Positions 29,937 to 38,354 of a DNA stretch of 64,000 nucleotides are shown here, one piece after another. The DNA comes from Erwinia amylovora. GTDB taxonomy: Bacteria; Pseudomonadota; Gammaproteobacteria; Enterobacterales; Enterobacteriaceae. The position numbers and the translations under genes were made by a program. Positions within the stretch are counted from its first letter, which is position 1, and each line of letters opens with the position of its first letter. Location: NCBI RefSeq assembly GCF_017161565.1, contig NZ_CP066796.1, positions 3,038,001-3,102,000 on the forward strand, read 5' to 3'. The notes under the pieces were generated by a model. It was not told the DNA's origin. It saw nothing but the letters and a program-made list of their open reading frames with translations, and did no database searches.

Positions 29937-31604
29937 GTGGCTCAATTCGTTTATAGCATGCACCGCGTGGGCAAAGTCGTCCCGCCGAAGCGTCATATTT
30001 TAAAGAACATCTCCCTTAGCTTCTTCCCGGGTGCCAAAATCGGCGTTCTGGGCCTGAACGGCGCGGGAAAATCCACCCTGCTGCGCATTATGGCCGGCAT
30101 CGATAAGGATATTGAAGGGGAAGCCCGCCCACAGCCGGGGATTAAAATCGGCTACCTGCCACAGGAACCCCAGCTGAACCTGGAACACACCGTCCGTGAA
30201 TCAGTAGAAGAAGCCGTTGCTGAAGTGGTTGGTGCGCTAAAGCGCCTTGACGAAGTGTATGCGCTGTACGCGGCAGAAGACGCTGACTTCGATAAGCTGG
30301 CGAAGGAGCAAGGCGTGCTGGAAGAGATCATCCAGGCGCACGATGGCCACAACCTCAATACCCAACTGGAGCGCGCCGCCGATGCGCTGCGTCTGCCGGA
30401 CTGGGATGCGAAGATCGCTAATCTTTCAGGGGGTGAGCGCCGCCGTGTAGCCCTGTGCCGTCTGCTGCTGGAAAAGCCGGACATGCTGCTGCTCGACGAA
30501 CCGACCAACCACCTGGATGCCGAATCCGTGGCCTGGCTGGAACGCTTTCTGCACGATTTCGAAGGCACGGTGGTGGCGATTACTCACGACCGTTACTTCC
30601 TTGATAACGTTGCCGGCTGGATCCTGGAGCTGGACCGCGGCGAGGGTATTCCGTGGGAAGGTAACTACTCTTCGTGGCTGGAGCAAAAAGACGCGCGTCT
30701 GGCACAGGAAGCCTCTTCCGAAGCCGCCCGTCGCAAATCAATTGAGAAAGAGCTGGAGTGGGTGCGCCAGGGGGCTAAAGGCCGTCAGTCAAAGGGCAAA
30801 GCCCGCCTGGCACGCTTTGAAGAGCTGAACAACACGGACTACCAGAAGCGCAACGAGACCAACGAACTGTTTATCCCACCGGGCGCGCGCCTGGGTGATA
30901 AAGTGCTGGAAGTCAGTAATCTGCGTAAATCTTACGGCGACCGCCTGCTGATTGACGATCTGACCTTCTCCGTACCGAAGGGCGCGATTGTCGGCATCAT
31001 CGGCCCGAACGGCGCAGGTAAATCCACCCTGTTCCGCATGATGTCCGGTCAGGAACAGCCTGATTCCGGCAGCATCGTGCTGGGAGATACCGTTAAGCTG
31101 GCCTCGGTAGATCAGTTCCGCGACAGCATGGATAACAGTAAAACGGTGTGGGAAGAAGTCTCCGGCGGCCAGGACATCATGCGCATCGGCAATAGCGAAA
31201 TGCCGAGCCGTGCTTATGTCGGCCGCTTTAACTTTAAAGGCGTCGATCAGGGCAAGCGCGTGGGCGAACTGTCCGGCGGTGAGCGCGGTCGCCTTCATCT
31301 GGCCAAGCTGCTGCAGGTGGGTGGCAACGTGCTGCTGCTGGATGAACCGACCAACGATCTGGATATCGAAACCCTGCGCGCGCTGGAGAATGCCCTGCTG
31401 GAGTTCCCGGGTTGCGCCATGGTCATCTCGCACGATCGCTGGTTCCTTGACCGCATCGCCACCCATATTCTGGATTACCAGGATGAGGGCAAGATCGAGT
31501 TCTTCGAAGGTAACTTCACCGAATACGAAGAGTACAAAAAGCGTACGCTGGGCGCGGAAGCGCTGGAGCCGAAGCGCATCAAGTACAAACGTATGATCAA
31601 GTAA
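29937..31604 (+). CDS. ettA: Energy-dependent translational throttle protein EttA (ABC-F)
   Basis: EttA is a soluble ABC-F ATPase that binds the ribosomal E site and gates the first rounds of elongation according to ATP/ADP. The 555 residues hold two ABC domains: Walker A GLNGAGKSTL and GPNGAGKSTL, signatures LSGGERRR and LSGGERGR, and Walker B LLLDEPTNHLD and LLLDEPTNDLD. The tRNA-interaction linker (PtIM, with WVRQGAKGRQSKGKARLARFEELN) lies between them. Length and sequence follow E. coli EttA closely. Translation starts at GTG (29937), reading MAQFVYSMHRVGK. Confidence 0.98.
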   Translation: MAQFVYSMHRVGKVVPPKRHILKNISLSFFPGAKIGVLGLNGAGKSTLLRIMAGIDKDIEGEARPQPGIKIGYLPQEPQLNLEHTVRESVEEAVAEVVGALKRLDEVYALYAAEDADFDKLAKEQGVLEEIIQAHDGHNLNTQLERAADALRLPDWDAKIANLSGGERRRVALCRLLLEKPDMLLLDEPTNHLDAESVAWLERFLHDFEGTVVAITHDRYFLDNVAGWILELDRGEGIPWEGNYSSWLEQKDARLAQEASSEAARRKSIEKELEWVRQGAKGRQSKGKARLARFEELNNTDYQKRNETNELFIPPGARLGDKVLEVSNLRKSYGDRLLIDDLTFSVPKGAIVGIIGPNGAGKSTLFRMMSGQEQPDSGSIVLGDTVKLASVDQFRDSMDNSKTVWEEVSGGQDIMRIGNSEMPSRAYVGRFNFKGVDQGKRVGELSGGERGRLHLAKLLQVGGNVLLLDEPTNDLDIETLRALENALLEFPGCAMVISHDRWFLDRIATHILDYQDEGKIEFFEGNFTEYEEYKKRTLGAEALEPKRIKYKRMIK

Positions 31605-31612
31605 TACCTGCC

Positions 31613-31672
31613 GCGACCGTCTGGCGGTCGCTGTGGTTGTTGAAGGGTCGATCCGTCCGGGATCGGCCCTTA
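31613..31672. terminator. Tandem hairpins between ettA and the LysR gene
   Basis: GCGACCG/CGGTCGC (31613-31619, 31625-31631) is followed by a second hairpin, GGGTCGATCC paired with GGATCGGCCC. They fill the gap between convergent genes and probably terminate both; the T-runs are poor. Confidence 0.55.
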
Positions 31673-32551
31673 ACGATAAAAATCGCGCAGTATTTCTGAC
31701 CGCATGGCAAAATCAACAAAGCGCGACAGCGCCGGTGAATTCAGCTTACGACTCGGGTAAACCAGCCACAGTTCATTGCCCTCCACTTCCCACGCCGGCA
31801 ACACCTGCACCAGCTTTTCACAGCACAAAAAACGCGGCAACAGGGTGATCCCGCCCGAAGAAAGCGCACACTCGCGCGCATAGAGCAGATTATCCGTCAT
31901 ATGGGTGGGTGGCAGCAGCCAGCGATAATACTCATCGTTGCGCTGCAGTAGCCATTCATTCCAGGCGCGATGAGCAATACAGCGATGCTCCGACAGCTGA
32001 CGGGGATGAGCAAGCGGCGGGTAATCAGCAAGATAACCCGGCGATGCCACCAGCCGCCGCTGGCCGTCGCCAATACGCCGGCCTATCAGCGATGAATCCT
32101 GCGGCTTTCCGGTACGCAGCGCCACGTCAAACCGGCTCTGCACCAGGTCGCACATCTCATCAGAAACAGACACCTCCAGCGTTACGTCCGGGTACTTCTG
32201 CTGAAAGGCGGTGTTTACCCGCGCCAGCAGGGTGGCGGCAATACCGGCGGGAGAGGTGATGCGCAAACGCCCGCTGGGATTATCACGCAACCGTTCAATC
32301 GCCAGCCCGGCCCTTTCACTGGCCTGCACAATCTCCTGGCAGTGCACCAGATAACGCTCACCGGCAAAAGTCAGGTTAAGCTGACGTGTGGTACGGTTAA
32401 TCAGCCTCAGCCCCAGCGTCTGTTCCAGCTGGTTGATGCGCTGGCTGACGCTGGATTTGGGTAACCCCGCACGCGTAGCCGCAGCGGTGAAGCTGCCGCA
32501 CCCGGCGACCAGAGCAAACAGGGCCATATCCTGTAACTGTTTAAACGCCAT
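31670..32551 (-). CDS. LysR-family transcriptional regulator
   Basis: The 293-residue product has the LysR winged helix at the N-terminus (FTAAATRAGLPKSSVSQRINQLEQTLGLRLINRTTRQ) and the two-lobed effector domain (GRLRITSPAGIA; FDVALRTGKPQDSSLIGRRIG), as in the CrgA/DmlR-like subgroup. It is transcribed away from the oxidoreductase gene at 32649, with 97 nt between them, the usual arrangement for a LysR regulator and its target. The effector is unknown. Confidence 0.88.
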   Translation of the reverse strand: MAFKQLQDMALFALVAGCGSFTAAATRAGLPKSSVSQRINQLEQTLGLRLINRTTRQLNLTFAGERYLVHCQEIVQASERAGLAIERLRDNPSGRLRITSPAGIAATLLARVNTAFQQKYPDVTLEVSVSDEMCDLVQSRFDVALRTGKPQDSSLIGRRIGDGQRRLVASPGYLADYPPLAHPRQLSEHRCIAHRAWNEWLLQRNDEYYRWLLPPTHMTDNLLYARECALSSGGITLLPRFLCCEKLVQVLPAWEVEGNELWLVYPSRKLNSPALSRFVDFAMRSEILRDFYR

Positions 32552-32648
32552 TGTTTATCTCATACGAACGCTGAAAACATTATTGTCCATCTTATCACTG
32601 GCCCGATTGTTGCCTACACTGAATCTCACACCTTTAAGGAGACGCACC

Positions 32649-33650
32649 ATGACGCACAATGCCATTGCTATTAACCCGGCAAACCCGCAGCAGTTTATTG
32701 CAATCCAGCAGCCGCAGCTGACCCCCAACGAATACGATCTGCTGGTTGAAGTGAAAGCCGCTTCGGTCAATCCGGTAGACACCAAAGTGCATAAAGGCGC
32801 ACAGAAAAATGGTCTGCAACAGCCGCGCATACTCGGCTGGGACGCCAGCGGCGTGGTGCTGGCGGTGGGAAACAAGGTGAGCGGCTTTGCCGTGGGTGAT
32901 GAGGTTTTCTACGCCGGTGATATTACCCGCCCCGGTAGCAATGCCACGCATCAGCTGATTGATGCACGCATCACCGGCCACAAGCCGAAAACTCTCGACT
33001 GGGCACAGGCGGCAGCCATCCCACTGACCGCGCTGACCGCATGGGAAGGGCTGTTTGACCGCCTGCATATCGACAGTGAAGGTGAAGGTAAGACACTGCT
33101 GATCGTCGGCGGAGCCGGCGGCGTTGGATCGCTGGCTATTCCCTTTGCGAAACTGCATAGCAAGGTGAAAGTGATCGCCACCGCTTCGCGCCCGGATTCG
33201 CTGCAGTGGTGCCTCGATCGCGGCGCTGACCTGGTGATCAACTATCATGACATGGCTGGTGAGCTGGAGAAGCATGGCCTGAAGCAGGTTGACTATATTT
33301 TCTGTCTGAATGATACAGACGGTCACTGGCAAGCCATGAGCCAGCTGATTGCGCCGCAAGGCCAGATCTGCACCATCGTGGAAAACGCCGGGCCGCTGGA
33401 TATGGAGCAGCTAAAGCTGAAAAGCGCTGCGCTGCACTTTGAATTTATGTATACCCGCAGCATGTTTACTACCCCGGATATCGCCCGCCAGGGTGAAATT
33501 CTCAACGCCACGGCGCAGCTGCTGGATGAAGGTAAAATAACCACGTCGCTCAGTAAGACTTTGCACGGTTTAAGCGTGGAGACGCTGTCTGAAGCGCATC
33601 GTCTGGTGCTGGAAGGCCATATGCGTGGCAAAGTGGTAATGGTTTACTAA
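32649..33650 (+). CDS. Zinc-type alcohol dehydrogenase-like / quinone oxidoreductase-like protein (MDR superfamily)
   Basis: The 333-residue protein is a medium-chain dehydrogenase/reductase. It has the N-terminal GroES-like fold (VEVKAASVNPVDTKVHKG, ILGWDASGVVLAVG) and the NADPH-binding segment TLLIVGGAGGVGSLAIPFAK near residue 150. The zinc-ligand Cys residues of true alcohol dehydrogenases are absent, so a zinc-free NADPH-dependent quinone or enone reductase is likely. The ATG at 32649 follows AAGGAG; the longer upstream frame overlaps the LysR control region and is not used. Substrate unknown. Confidence 0.88.
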   Translation: MTHNAIAINPANPQQFIAIQQPQLTPNEYDLLVEVKAASVNPVDTKVHKGAQKNGLQQPRILGWDASGVVLAVGNKVSGFAVGDEVFYAGDITRPGSNATHQLIDARITGHKPKTLDWAQAAAIPLTALTAWEGLFDRLHIDSEGEGKTLLIVGGAGGVGSLAIPFAKLHSKVKVIATASRPDSLQWCLDRGADLVINYHDMAGELEKHGLKQVDYIFCLNDTDGHWQAMSQLIAPQGQICTIVENAGPLDMEQLKLKSAALHFEFMYTRSMFTTPDIARQGEILNATAQLLDEGKITTSLSKTLHGLSVETLSEAHRLVLEGHMRGKVVMVY

Positions 33651-33742
33651 GCGCGCCTGCCGATCCTGATAGTGAGGATCGGCCTTTTCCTTGATCCTGG
33701 CAGCCGTGCCACTTGAGCATCATCATCCTTCTGCAGCCAGGA

Positions 33743-35482
33743 TCAGCTACCGTTGTTGAAGTTATAGGTGAAGGTCGCACTGAAACGCCAGTCGCGCCTG
33801 CTGCTGTCAATCGGCACATCGGCAATCGGACGTGCCGCTTCCAGCGTCAGTGCATAGTGTCGGTTGTCACCAAACATCACCCCCGCACCGTAAGATGCCA
33901 GCTTCTGGCTGGATAAGCCCGATTGATGAAAAGCGGTATGGGCAGCGTCGACTTTCACATAAGGCTGAATGGTTTTAACCCAGTCCCCCGTGCTGCGATC
34001 GTGCAGATAACGCATCTCGACCTGTCCACCCATCCCGTAATCACCCGTCGCATCGGAGTCAGGATAACCACTGCCGAAACGAAAAGCGCCAAAGGTAAGG
34101 CGTTCCGGCTCGGGCAATGAACTGTCAGACCAGTCTCCTTCAACTGCGCTACTCAGACGCCATTTTTGGTTAAATACCCAGGCAGCATCACCATTGAAAC
34201 GCCAGCGGGTAAAAGAGAGATCCCCGGGGCCGGTGGTATTGCTGGCTCCCAGGCCGTCTATTCCCTGACGCACGCTGAAGCGCGTATTCCAGCTGGCCTG
34301 CTGATACTGATGACTGCCGGAGAGGTTAAGCTCTACCGCCGGATAGCGAATTTGCTGGTTGATGGCGGGCAGATCCGCCGTTATCCCCCCCTGCTCGGCC
34401 TGCAGAGTATAGTCATAACGTTTATGAACGTAGTCCAGCTCCCCGCCGAGGCTCCATTGCTGCTTTGCTGTCAGTAAGAGCGGATAGTTCAGCCCCACCC
34501 CGGCGTTGTACAGCACCTCTTTTTCACGCGCATTAATATTCACGCCGTTAGCCTGTGTCAATATCGTGGTGAAGTCTTTGGGGTTTTGGTTGAGATAACT
34601 GCCTTTAACCTGTAGCTGCAGGCCATCATCACCCAGATATTGTTGATAGTTAAGCCCCAGGTACGATTCACGGGTTTGATTATTTAGCGGGATGATAGTG
34701 GCCACGCCCAATTGCTCAGCATAGGGCGTTAAACCGCTCAGCGTGGCGCTCACTAAATCCAGACTTTGCTTTTTGCGTATATCCAGGGTGTTAATCACAT
34801 TCCAGTTATGGCTACGCTGCGCGTCGACCTCCAGATTGGTCGCACCATAAATATTATTGGGAGCTTGCGCCGTTGCCTTCACTTTGGTATCAGGCGTTCT
34901 CGACATCAGCATGCTGTAACGGTCGAAGGTATCCTGGGTTAGCGGTTTCTCTGCCATAATCCGCTGCGACAGCGCGCCAAGCCAGCGACCAGTCTGCTGG
35001 TTATCGCTACGAATCTGGCTGTTAGCGACATATCCTTCTACCAGACCAATGTTAAGCACCCCCTGGTGGAAATTATCGGCAGGGATATAGGCATAGGAGA
35101 GAGGATAGCCCTCGCGATGATAACGTTGGGTGATGCTGTCGACGGCTGCCATTAACGTTTGCAGGGAAACCTTATTCCCCACCAGCGCGTTAAATGGCTG
35201 CATCAGGGTGACCAGTGGATATCGGGTTCCACCAACAAAGTGGATACGTTCAAAGGTGACAAGGGTTTGCAACGTCATCGCTGGCGACGGCGCGGCTAAT
35301 TCAGGCAGTGCCCCTGGCGGTGTAAGCTGGTTCACGGGTTCGGGGCCTGACACATCTCTGGACTGCCGGGTGGGATTATTTGGGTCAACCAGCGCTGGCA
35401 GCATTTCGCCTGAGCTTTGGCCACTAACAACGGTGATAAAAACAACGACGCTTAATTTTATTTTCAAAGTAATTGTCTCCAT
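33743..35482 (-). CDS. ShlB/FhaC/HecB-type outer-membrane transporter (TpsB-like)
   Basis: TpsB proteins are Omp85-superfamily outer-membrane barrels that export one partner protein. The 579-residue product has a signal peptide (IKLSVVVFITVVSG), a Pro-rich linker, a POTRA domain (ERIHFVGGTRYPLVTLM; VDSITQRYHREGYPLSYAYIP), a second periplasmic segment, and a beta barrel ending FSATFTYNF. The barrel's usual VRGY loop motif appears as GSGYPDSDATGDYG, lacking the Arg. The start may be the ATG at 35482 or a TTG at 35467 that sits behind GGAG. The probable partner is the lipoprotein gene just upstream on the same strand. Confidence 0.85.
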   Translation of the reverse strand: METITLKIKLSVVVFITVVSGQSSGEMLPALVDPNNPTRQSRDVSGPEPVNQLTPPGALPELAAPSPAMTLQTLVTFERIHFVGGTRYPLVTLMQPFNALVGNKVSLQTLMAAVDSITQRYHREGYPLSYAYIPADNFHQGVLNIGLVEGYVANSQIRSDNQQTGRWLGALSQRIMAEKPLTQDTFDRYSMLMSRTPDTKVKATAQAPNNIYGATNLEVDAQRSHNWNVINTLDIRKKQSLDLVSATLSGLTPYAEQLGVATIIPLNNQTRESYLGLNYQQYLGDDGLQLQVKGSYLNQNPKDFTTILTQANGVNINAREKEVLYNAGVGLNYPLLLTAKQQWSLGGELDYVHKRYDYTLQAEQGGITADLPAINQQIRYPAVELNLSGSHQYQQASWNTRFSVRQGIDGLGASNTTGPGDLSFTRWRFNGDAAWVFNQKWRLSSAVEGDWSDSSLPEPERLTFGAFRFGSGYPDSDATGDYGMGGQVEMRYLHDRSTGDWVKTIQPYVKVDAAHTAFHQSGLSSQKLASYGAGVMFGDNRHYALTLEAARPIADVPIDSSRRDWRFSATFTYNFNNGS

Positions 35483-35504
35483 TAGCCCGTTCCGGGCAAA
35501 AGAA

Positions 35505-35522
35505 CCCCCTGCAAGCAGGGGG
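35505..35522 (-). terminator. Hairpin between the lipoprotein gene and the ShlB-type gene
   Basis: CCCCCTGC and GCAGGGGG (with a two-base loop) are followed on the minus strand by TTCTTTTG. It sits in the 60-nt gap and would lower expression of the transporter relative to the upstream exported protein. Confidence 0.7.
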
Positions 35523-35542
35523 CATTTAAAGACATTCCGTTG

Positions 35543-36709
35543 TTAGTGGTGCGGGGCGATTAACCCTGAATTCAGTCCAGATGTTAAGCCGTTTACCGTA
35601 TTACCAATCAGCGGTAAACCACCAGATGAAGCCGCGCCTCCAGGCGTGGTGACGATATTACCCAGTGAGCCACTCGCCGCAGCCGATCCTGCAACGGCAG
35701 TCGCCACACTTCCCAGAGGCCCGCTCGCCGCAGCGGCTCCTGCTCCACTGAGTGACAGGCTGCCACTCAACAGTCCGCCGGATAAACCATTACCCGACGG
35801 GGTAACAAGCCCACCGGTTTGGGAAACCGCTATCCCGGTATTCTGCACGGCCTGACCAAGACCGTTTAAAGCAGGTGTCGTGGTGCTGATTTGCGTTCCG
35901 ACGCCGGTCACAATGTTACCCACACTGTTAAGTAAACCGCTGACAGGCGCACCCAAACCGGTTGCGCCACCCACGCCCTGGGTCACGTTTTGCACCTGTC
36001 CTACCAGCGGAGTTACCAGGCCAGTTGCGGCCGTGGTCACACCCGATGCAGGACCAGACTGCAGGCTCTGCGCCAGCCCGTTGCCCGTTGAGGTTACCAG
36101 CCCCCCGACGGCGCTAACCAGGTTGCCAGCGGTGCCAGTGGCTCCGCCGAGCGGCGTATTACCCGTGCTGCCGGACAGAGAATTTCCCAGCCCGCTGATA
36201 CCGGTTCCAAGAACCGCTACCCCGGCAGGAACCCCTGCGGCGGTGACGCCGATAGCATTGGGATTAGTGCCTAACTGACCCACCCCATTTTGGATGCCGC
36301 TGCCGATGGTGGTAACGGCGTGTCCTGCGCTGTCAAGTAATGTGACAACGCCCGACCCGCCAACCGGCAGGCTACCAACGGGCGTCTGAGTAGCAATGCT
36401 GCTAACCTGTGACCCCACATTGCCGACCGCAGCCCCCAGGCTGTTAAGAATAGTACCGGTGGTGAGTACGCCGGAACCAGAACCGCCGCCGCCCGATGAG
36501 CCACCACCACCCGATGAGCCGCCGCCGGACCCGCTACCGTTACTTGCTCCGCTACCGCCCGATCCGCCCCCATTGCCGGAACTTGCCGCCGTGGTATTTT
36601 TTGCTGTATGGCCCGAACTACCGCCGCCGCCGCTACAGGCAGCCAGAGATAATGCAAGCAGGATTGCCAGCCCAATCTTTCCCAGCCGGCCGGGATTGTC
36701 AGGGCGCAT
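35543..36709 (-). CDS. Gly/Ser-rich lipoprotein with glycine-spaced hydrophobic repeats, likely partner of the ShlB-type transporter
   Basis: The 388-residue product has a lipoprotein signal (KIGLAILLALSLAAC, lipidated Cys25, Ser at +2 predicting the outer membrane). A flexible Gly/Ser tract of about 60 residues follows, then about 300 residues of repeats with Gly at short intervals and Val/Leu/Ile between (for example GNLVSAVGGLVTSTGNGL and GGLVTPSGNGLSGGLL), ending NSGLIAPHH. Similar proteins are often labelled collagen-like, but regular Gly-X-Y is not seen; glycine-zipper-like helices are as likely. The ATG at 36709 follows GGAGGG. No TPS domain (FhaB-type N-terminus) is present, which is unusual for a ShlB partner. 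Confidence 0.75.
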   Translation of the reverse strand: MRPDNPGRLGKIGLAILLALSLAACSGGGGSSGHTAKNTTAASSGNGGGSGGSGASNGSGSGGGSSGGGGSSGGGGSGSGVLTTGTILNSLGAAVGNVGSQVSSIATQTPVGSLPVGGSGVVTLLDSAGHAVTTIGSGIQNGVGQLGTNPNAIGVTAAGVPAGVAVLGTGISGLGNSLSGSTGNTPLGGATGTAGNLVSAVGGLVTSTGNGLAQSLQSGPASGVTTAATGLVTPLVGQVQNVTQGVGGATGLGAPVSGLLNSVGNIVTGVGTQISTTTPALNGLGQAVQNTGIAVSQTGGLVTPSGNGLSGGLLSGSLSLSGAGAAAASGPLGSVATAVAGSAAASGSLGNIVTTPGGAASSGGLPLIGNTVNGLTSGLNSGLIAPHH

Positions 36710-37073
36710 GATAGGCCCTCCACAATGAACACGCCCGTTGGCGCACTTTAAGTATATGCGTTTACGCATTTTATGCGATGCGCGCTGGCTGTTTATTTTT
36801 CAGGCAAAAAAGACCTGATTTATGTGATAATTTACAATGAGATAGGAGGAAATACCGACGGGAAAAAGCAGGGGAAAAAATGAACCACATAACCGGCCAC
36901 GGGCTGATTGTGATCGCGGCTGCAAACCTGAAAAAAAGCATACGGATCACCACTGACCGTCAACCGCAAACGTTGGTTACTGAAGGGGTACAGCAATATT
37001 AAGGTCACGCCTGGGAAACAGGCGTGATGGTCGCAGACAGCCGGAACCCGCCCGGCGCTGCCCGCAAGTACAA
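36710..37073. other. Intergenic region with nadR terminator
   Basis: A hairpin TCACGCCTG/CAGGCGTGA (37005-37013, 37019-37027) lies downstream of nadR. The rest is A+T-rich and should contain the promoter of the lipoprotein gene; no gene is supported. Confidence 0.5.
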
Positions 37074-38306
37074 TTACGATTGAGCGCCGAGCATCTCTTT
37101 TACCAGCTCCACGCAGCGTAAAAAACGCTCATCGTAGTTATCCTGTTTTACCTGCACATAGCGGATATTATTCTCTTCCAGCATCGTGATCAGCAGCGCC
37201 TGAAACTCTTTGCGATCCACCGAACTGCCCAGGCTGCGTAATCCATCCGCTACCCAGGGCACGTTGTTCTCCACCAGGATTACCAGGTCGAAACGATACT
37301 CATCGATCATCGCCTGCACAAACGGATGTTCACGCCCTTCATACTTTTTGCAGAATGCCTGGGTGGTGACAAAATCGGTATCGATAAATGCCACCCTGTT
37401 GGCGTATTTCACCGCAAAGTCGATGTACTGCGCCTGGCCAAGAGCGATTTTGTCGTAGTCGGAGTACTGTAACGCCATCTCGTCGCCGCCCAGATGCGAG
37501 AAGACATAGTCGCGGCCAAACTCCCAGGCGCTGGTGGTATTGAAAATATTAGCCAGCTTGTTAACCAGCGTTGACTTACCACTCGATTCACCGCCGAGGA
37601 TCGCCACGGTGCGCACAAAGAACGGCTTCACCTCAGTGGGGATATATTCCCAGTAGTGGAACGGATCCTGACGGATTTGGCCGCCGCTGATATTCATAAA
37701 TGAACGCTGCGGATCGATCAGCACCGTTTCCACACCAAGGTGAGCGCGGAACTGCGGCGCATCGGCTTCTTCGCTGGTGTAGATCAAATCCGCGATAATG
37801 CCCCGATCTGCCATAAACTCTTGAATACCGGCGCTCCACACGTCCCAGCCGTGCGGGTACGGCTCCATCCCCTCTTCATTGAAAGAATGAATATGGATGT
37901 TCTTCTGGTATTTGAACGTTTGCAGCAGCCAGCGCAGACGGTCGCTCACCGTAGGCTGCTGCGACATGGCGCTGTCTTCGAACAGCTTACGGTCACGCTG
38001 CTCGTCGTAGCCCATGATGATATGCAGTTCATCGACCTGGCTACAGGCGCGCTGGATAAGATAAATATGCCCGGTATGCAGCGGGTAGAACTTACCGACG
38101 ACCACGCCAATGGTCTTTTCCCGACGTGGAAATTCCAGCCCGAGAAAGCGGTGCAGCGCCTCCAGCTTCTGCGCGCCGGGGCTTTTGATTTTGGCATTGA
38201 GCAACTGGCTGAGATAGCCCTTAGTCATGCCGCTGGCATCGGCCACCTGTTGCAGAGTACAGCCCTGCTGCCGGATTGCGGTTTTAAGATAGTCAAAAGA
38301 CGACAC
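37074..38306 (-). CDS. nadR: NadR: NAD repressor / NMN adenylyltransferase / ribosylnicotinamide kinase
   Basis: NadR senses NAD and represses nadA, nadB and pncB, and also salvages nicotinamide riboside. The 410-residue product has three parts: a helix-turn-helix (CTLQQVADASGMTKGYLSQLLNAK, residues ~15-40), the adenylyltransferase with GKFYPLHTGHIYLIQRA (near 70) and NISGGQIRQDP, and the kinase with Walker A GGESSGKSTLVNKL (near 240). The length matches E. coli NadR. It stands next to radA, as in E. coli, but in E. coli ettA is the other neighbour; here four accessory genes have been inserted. Confidence 0.96.
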   Translation of the reverse strand: MSSFDYLKTAIRQQGCTLQQVADASGMTKGYLSQLLNAKIKSPGAQKLEALHRFLGLEFPRREKTIGVVVGKFYPLHTGHIYLIQRACSQVDELHIIMGYDEQRDRKLFEDSAMSQQPTVSDRLRWLLQTFKYQKNIHIHSFNEEGMEPYPHGWDVWSAGIQEFMADRGIIADLIYTSEEADAPQFRAHLGVETVLIDPQRSFMNISGGQIRQDPFHYWEYIPTEVKPFFVRTVAILGGESSGKSTLVNKLANIFNTTSAWEFGRDYVFSHLGGDEMALQYSDYDKIALGQAQYIDFAVKYANRVAFIDTDFVTTQAFCKKYEGREHPFVQAMIDEYRFDLVILVENNVPWVADGLRSLGSSVDRKEFQALLITMLEENNIRYVQVKQDNYDERFLRCVELVKEMLGAQS

Positions 38307-38354
38307 GTATGCCTCCTGCAGGATCGGCGGGCCATGCTGCCCCGCGTCATGTCA

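Noticed and set aside
30789..31466. Minus-strand frame of 225 codons opposite ettA
   Set aside because: Antisense shadow of ettA; the product shows no motif.
36480..36600. Short GGC/AGC-type repeat tract, considered as a tandem repeat element
   Set aside because: It is the coding region of the Gly/Ser linker of the lipoprotein and needs no separate repeat feature.
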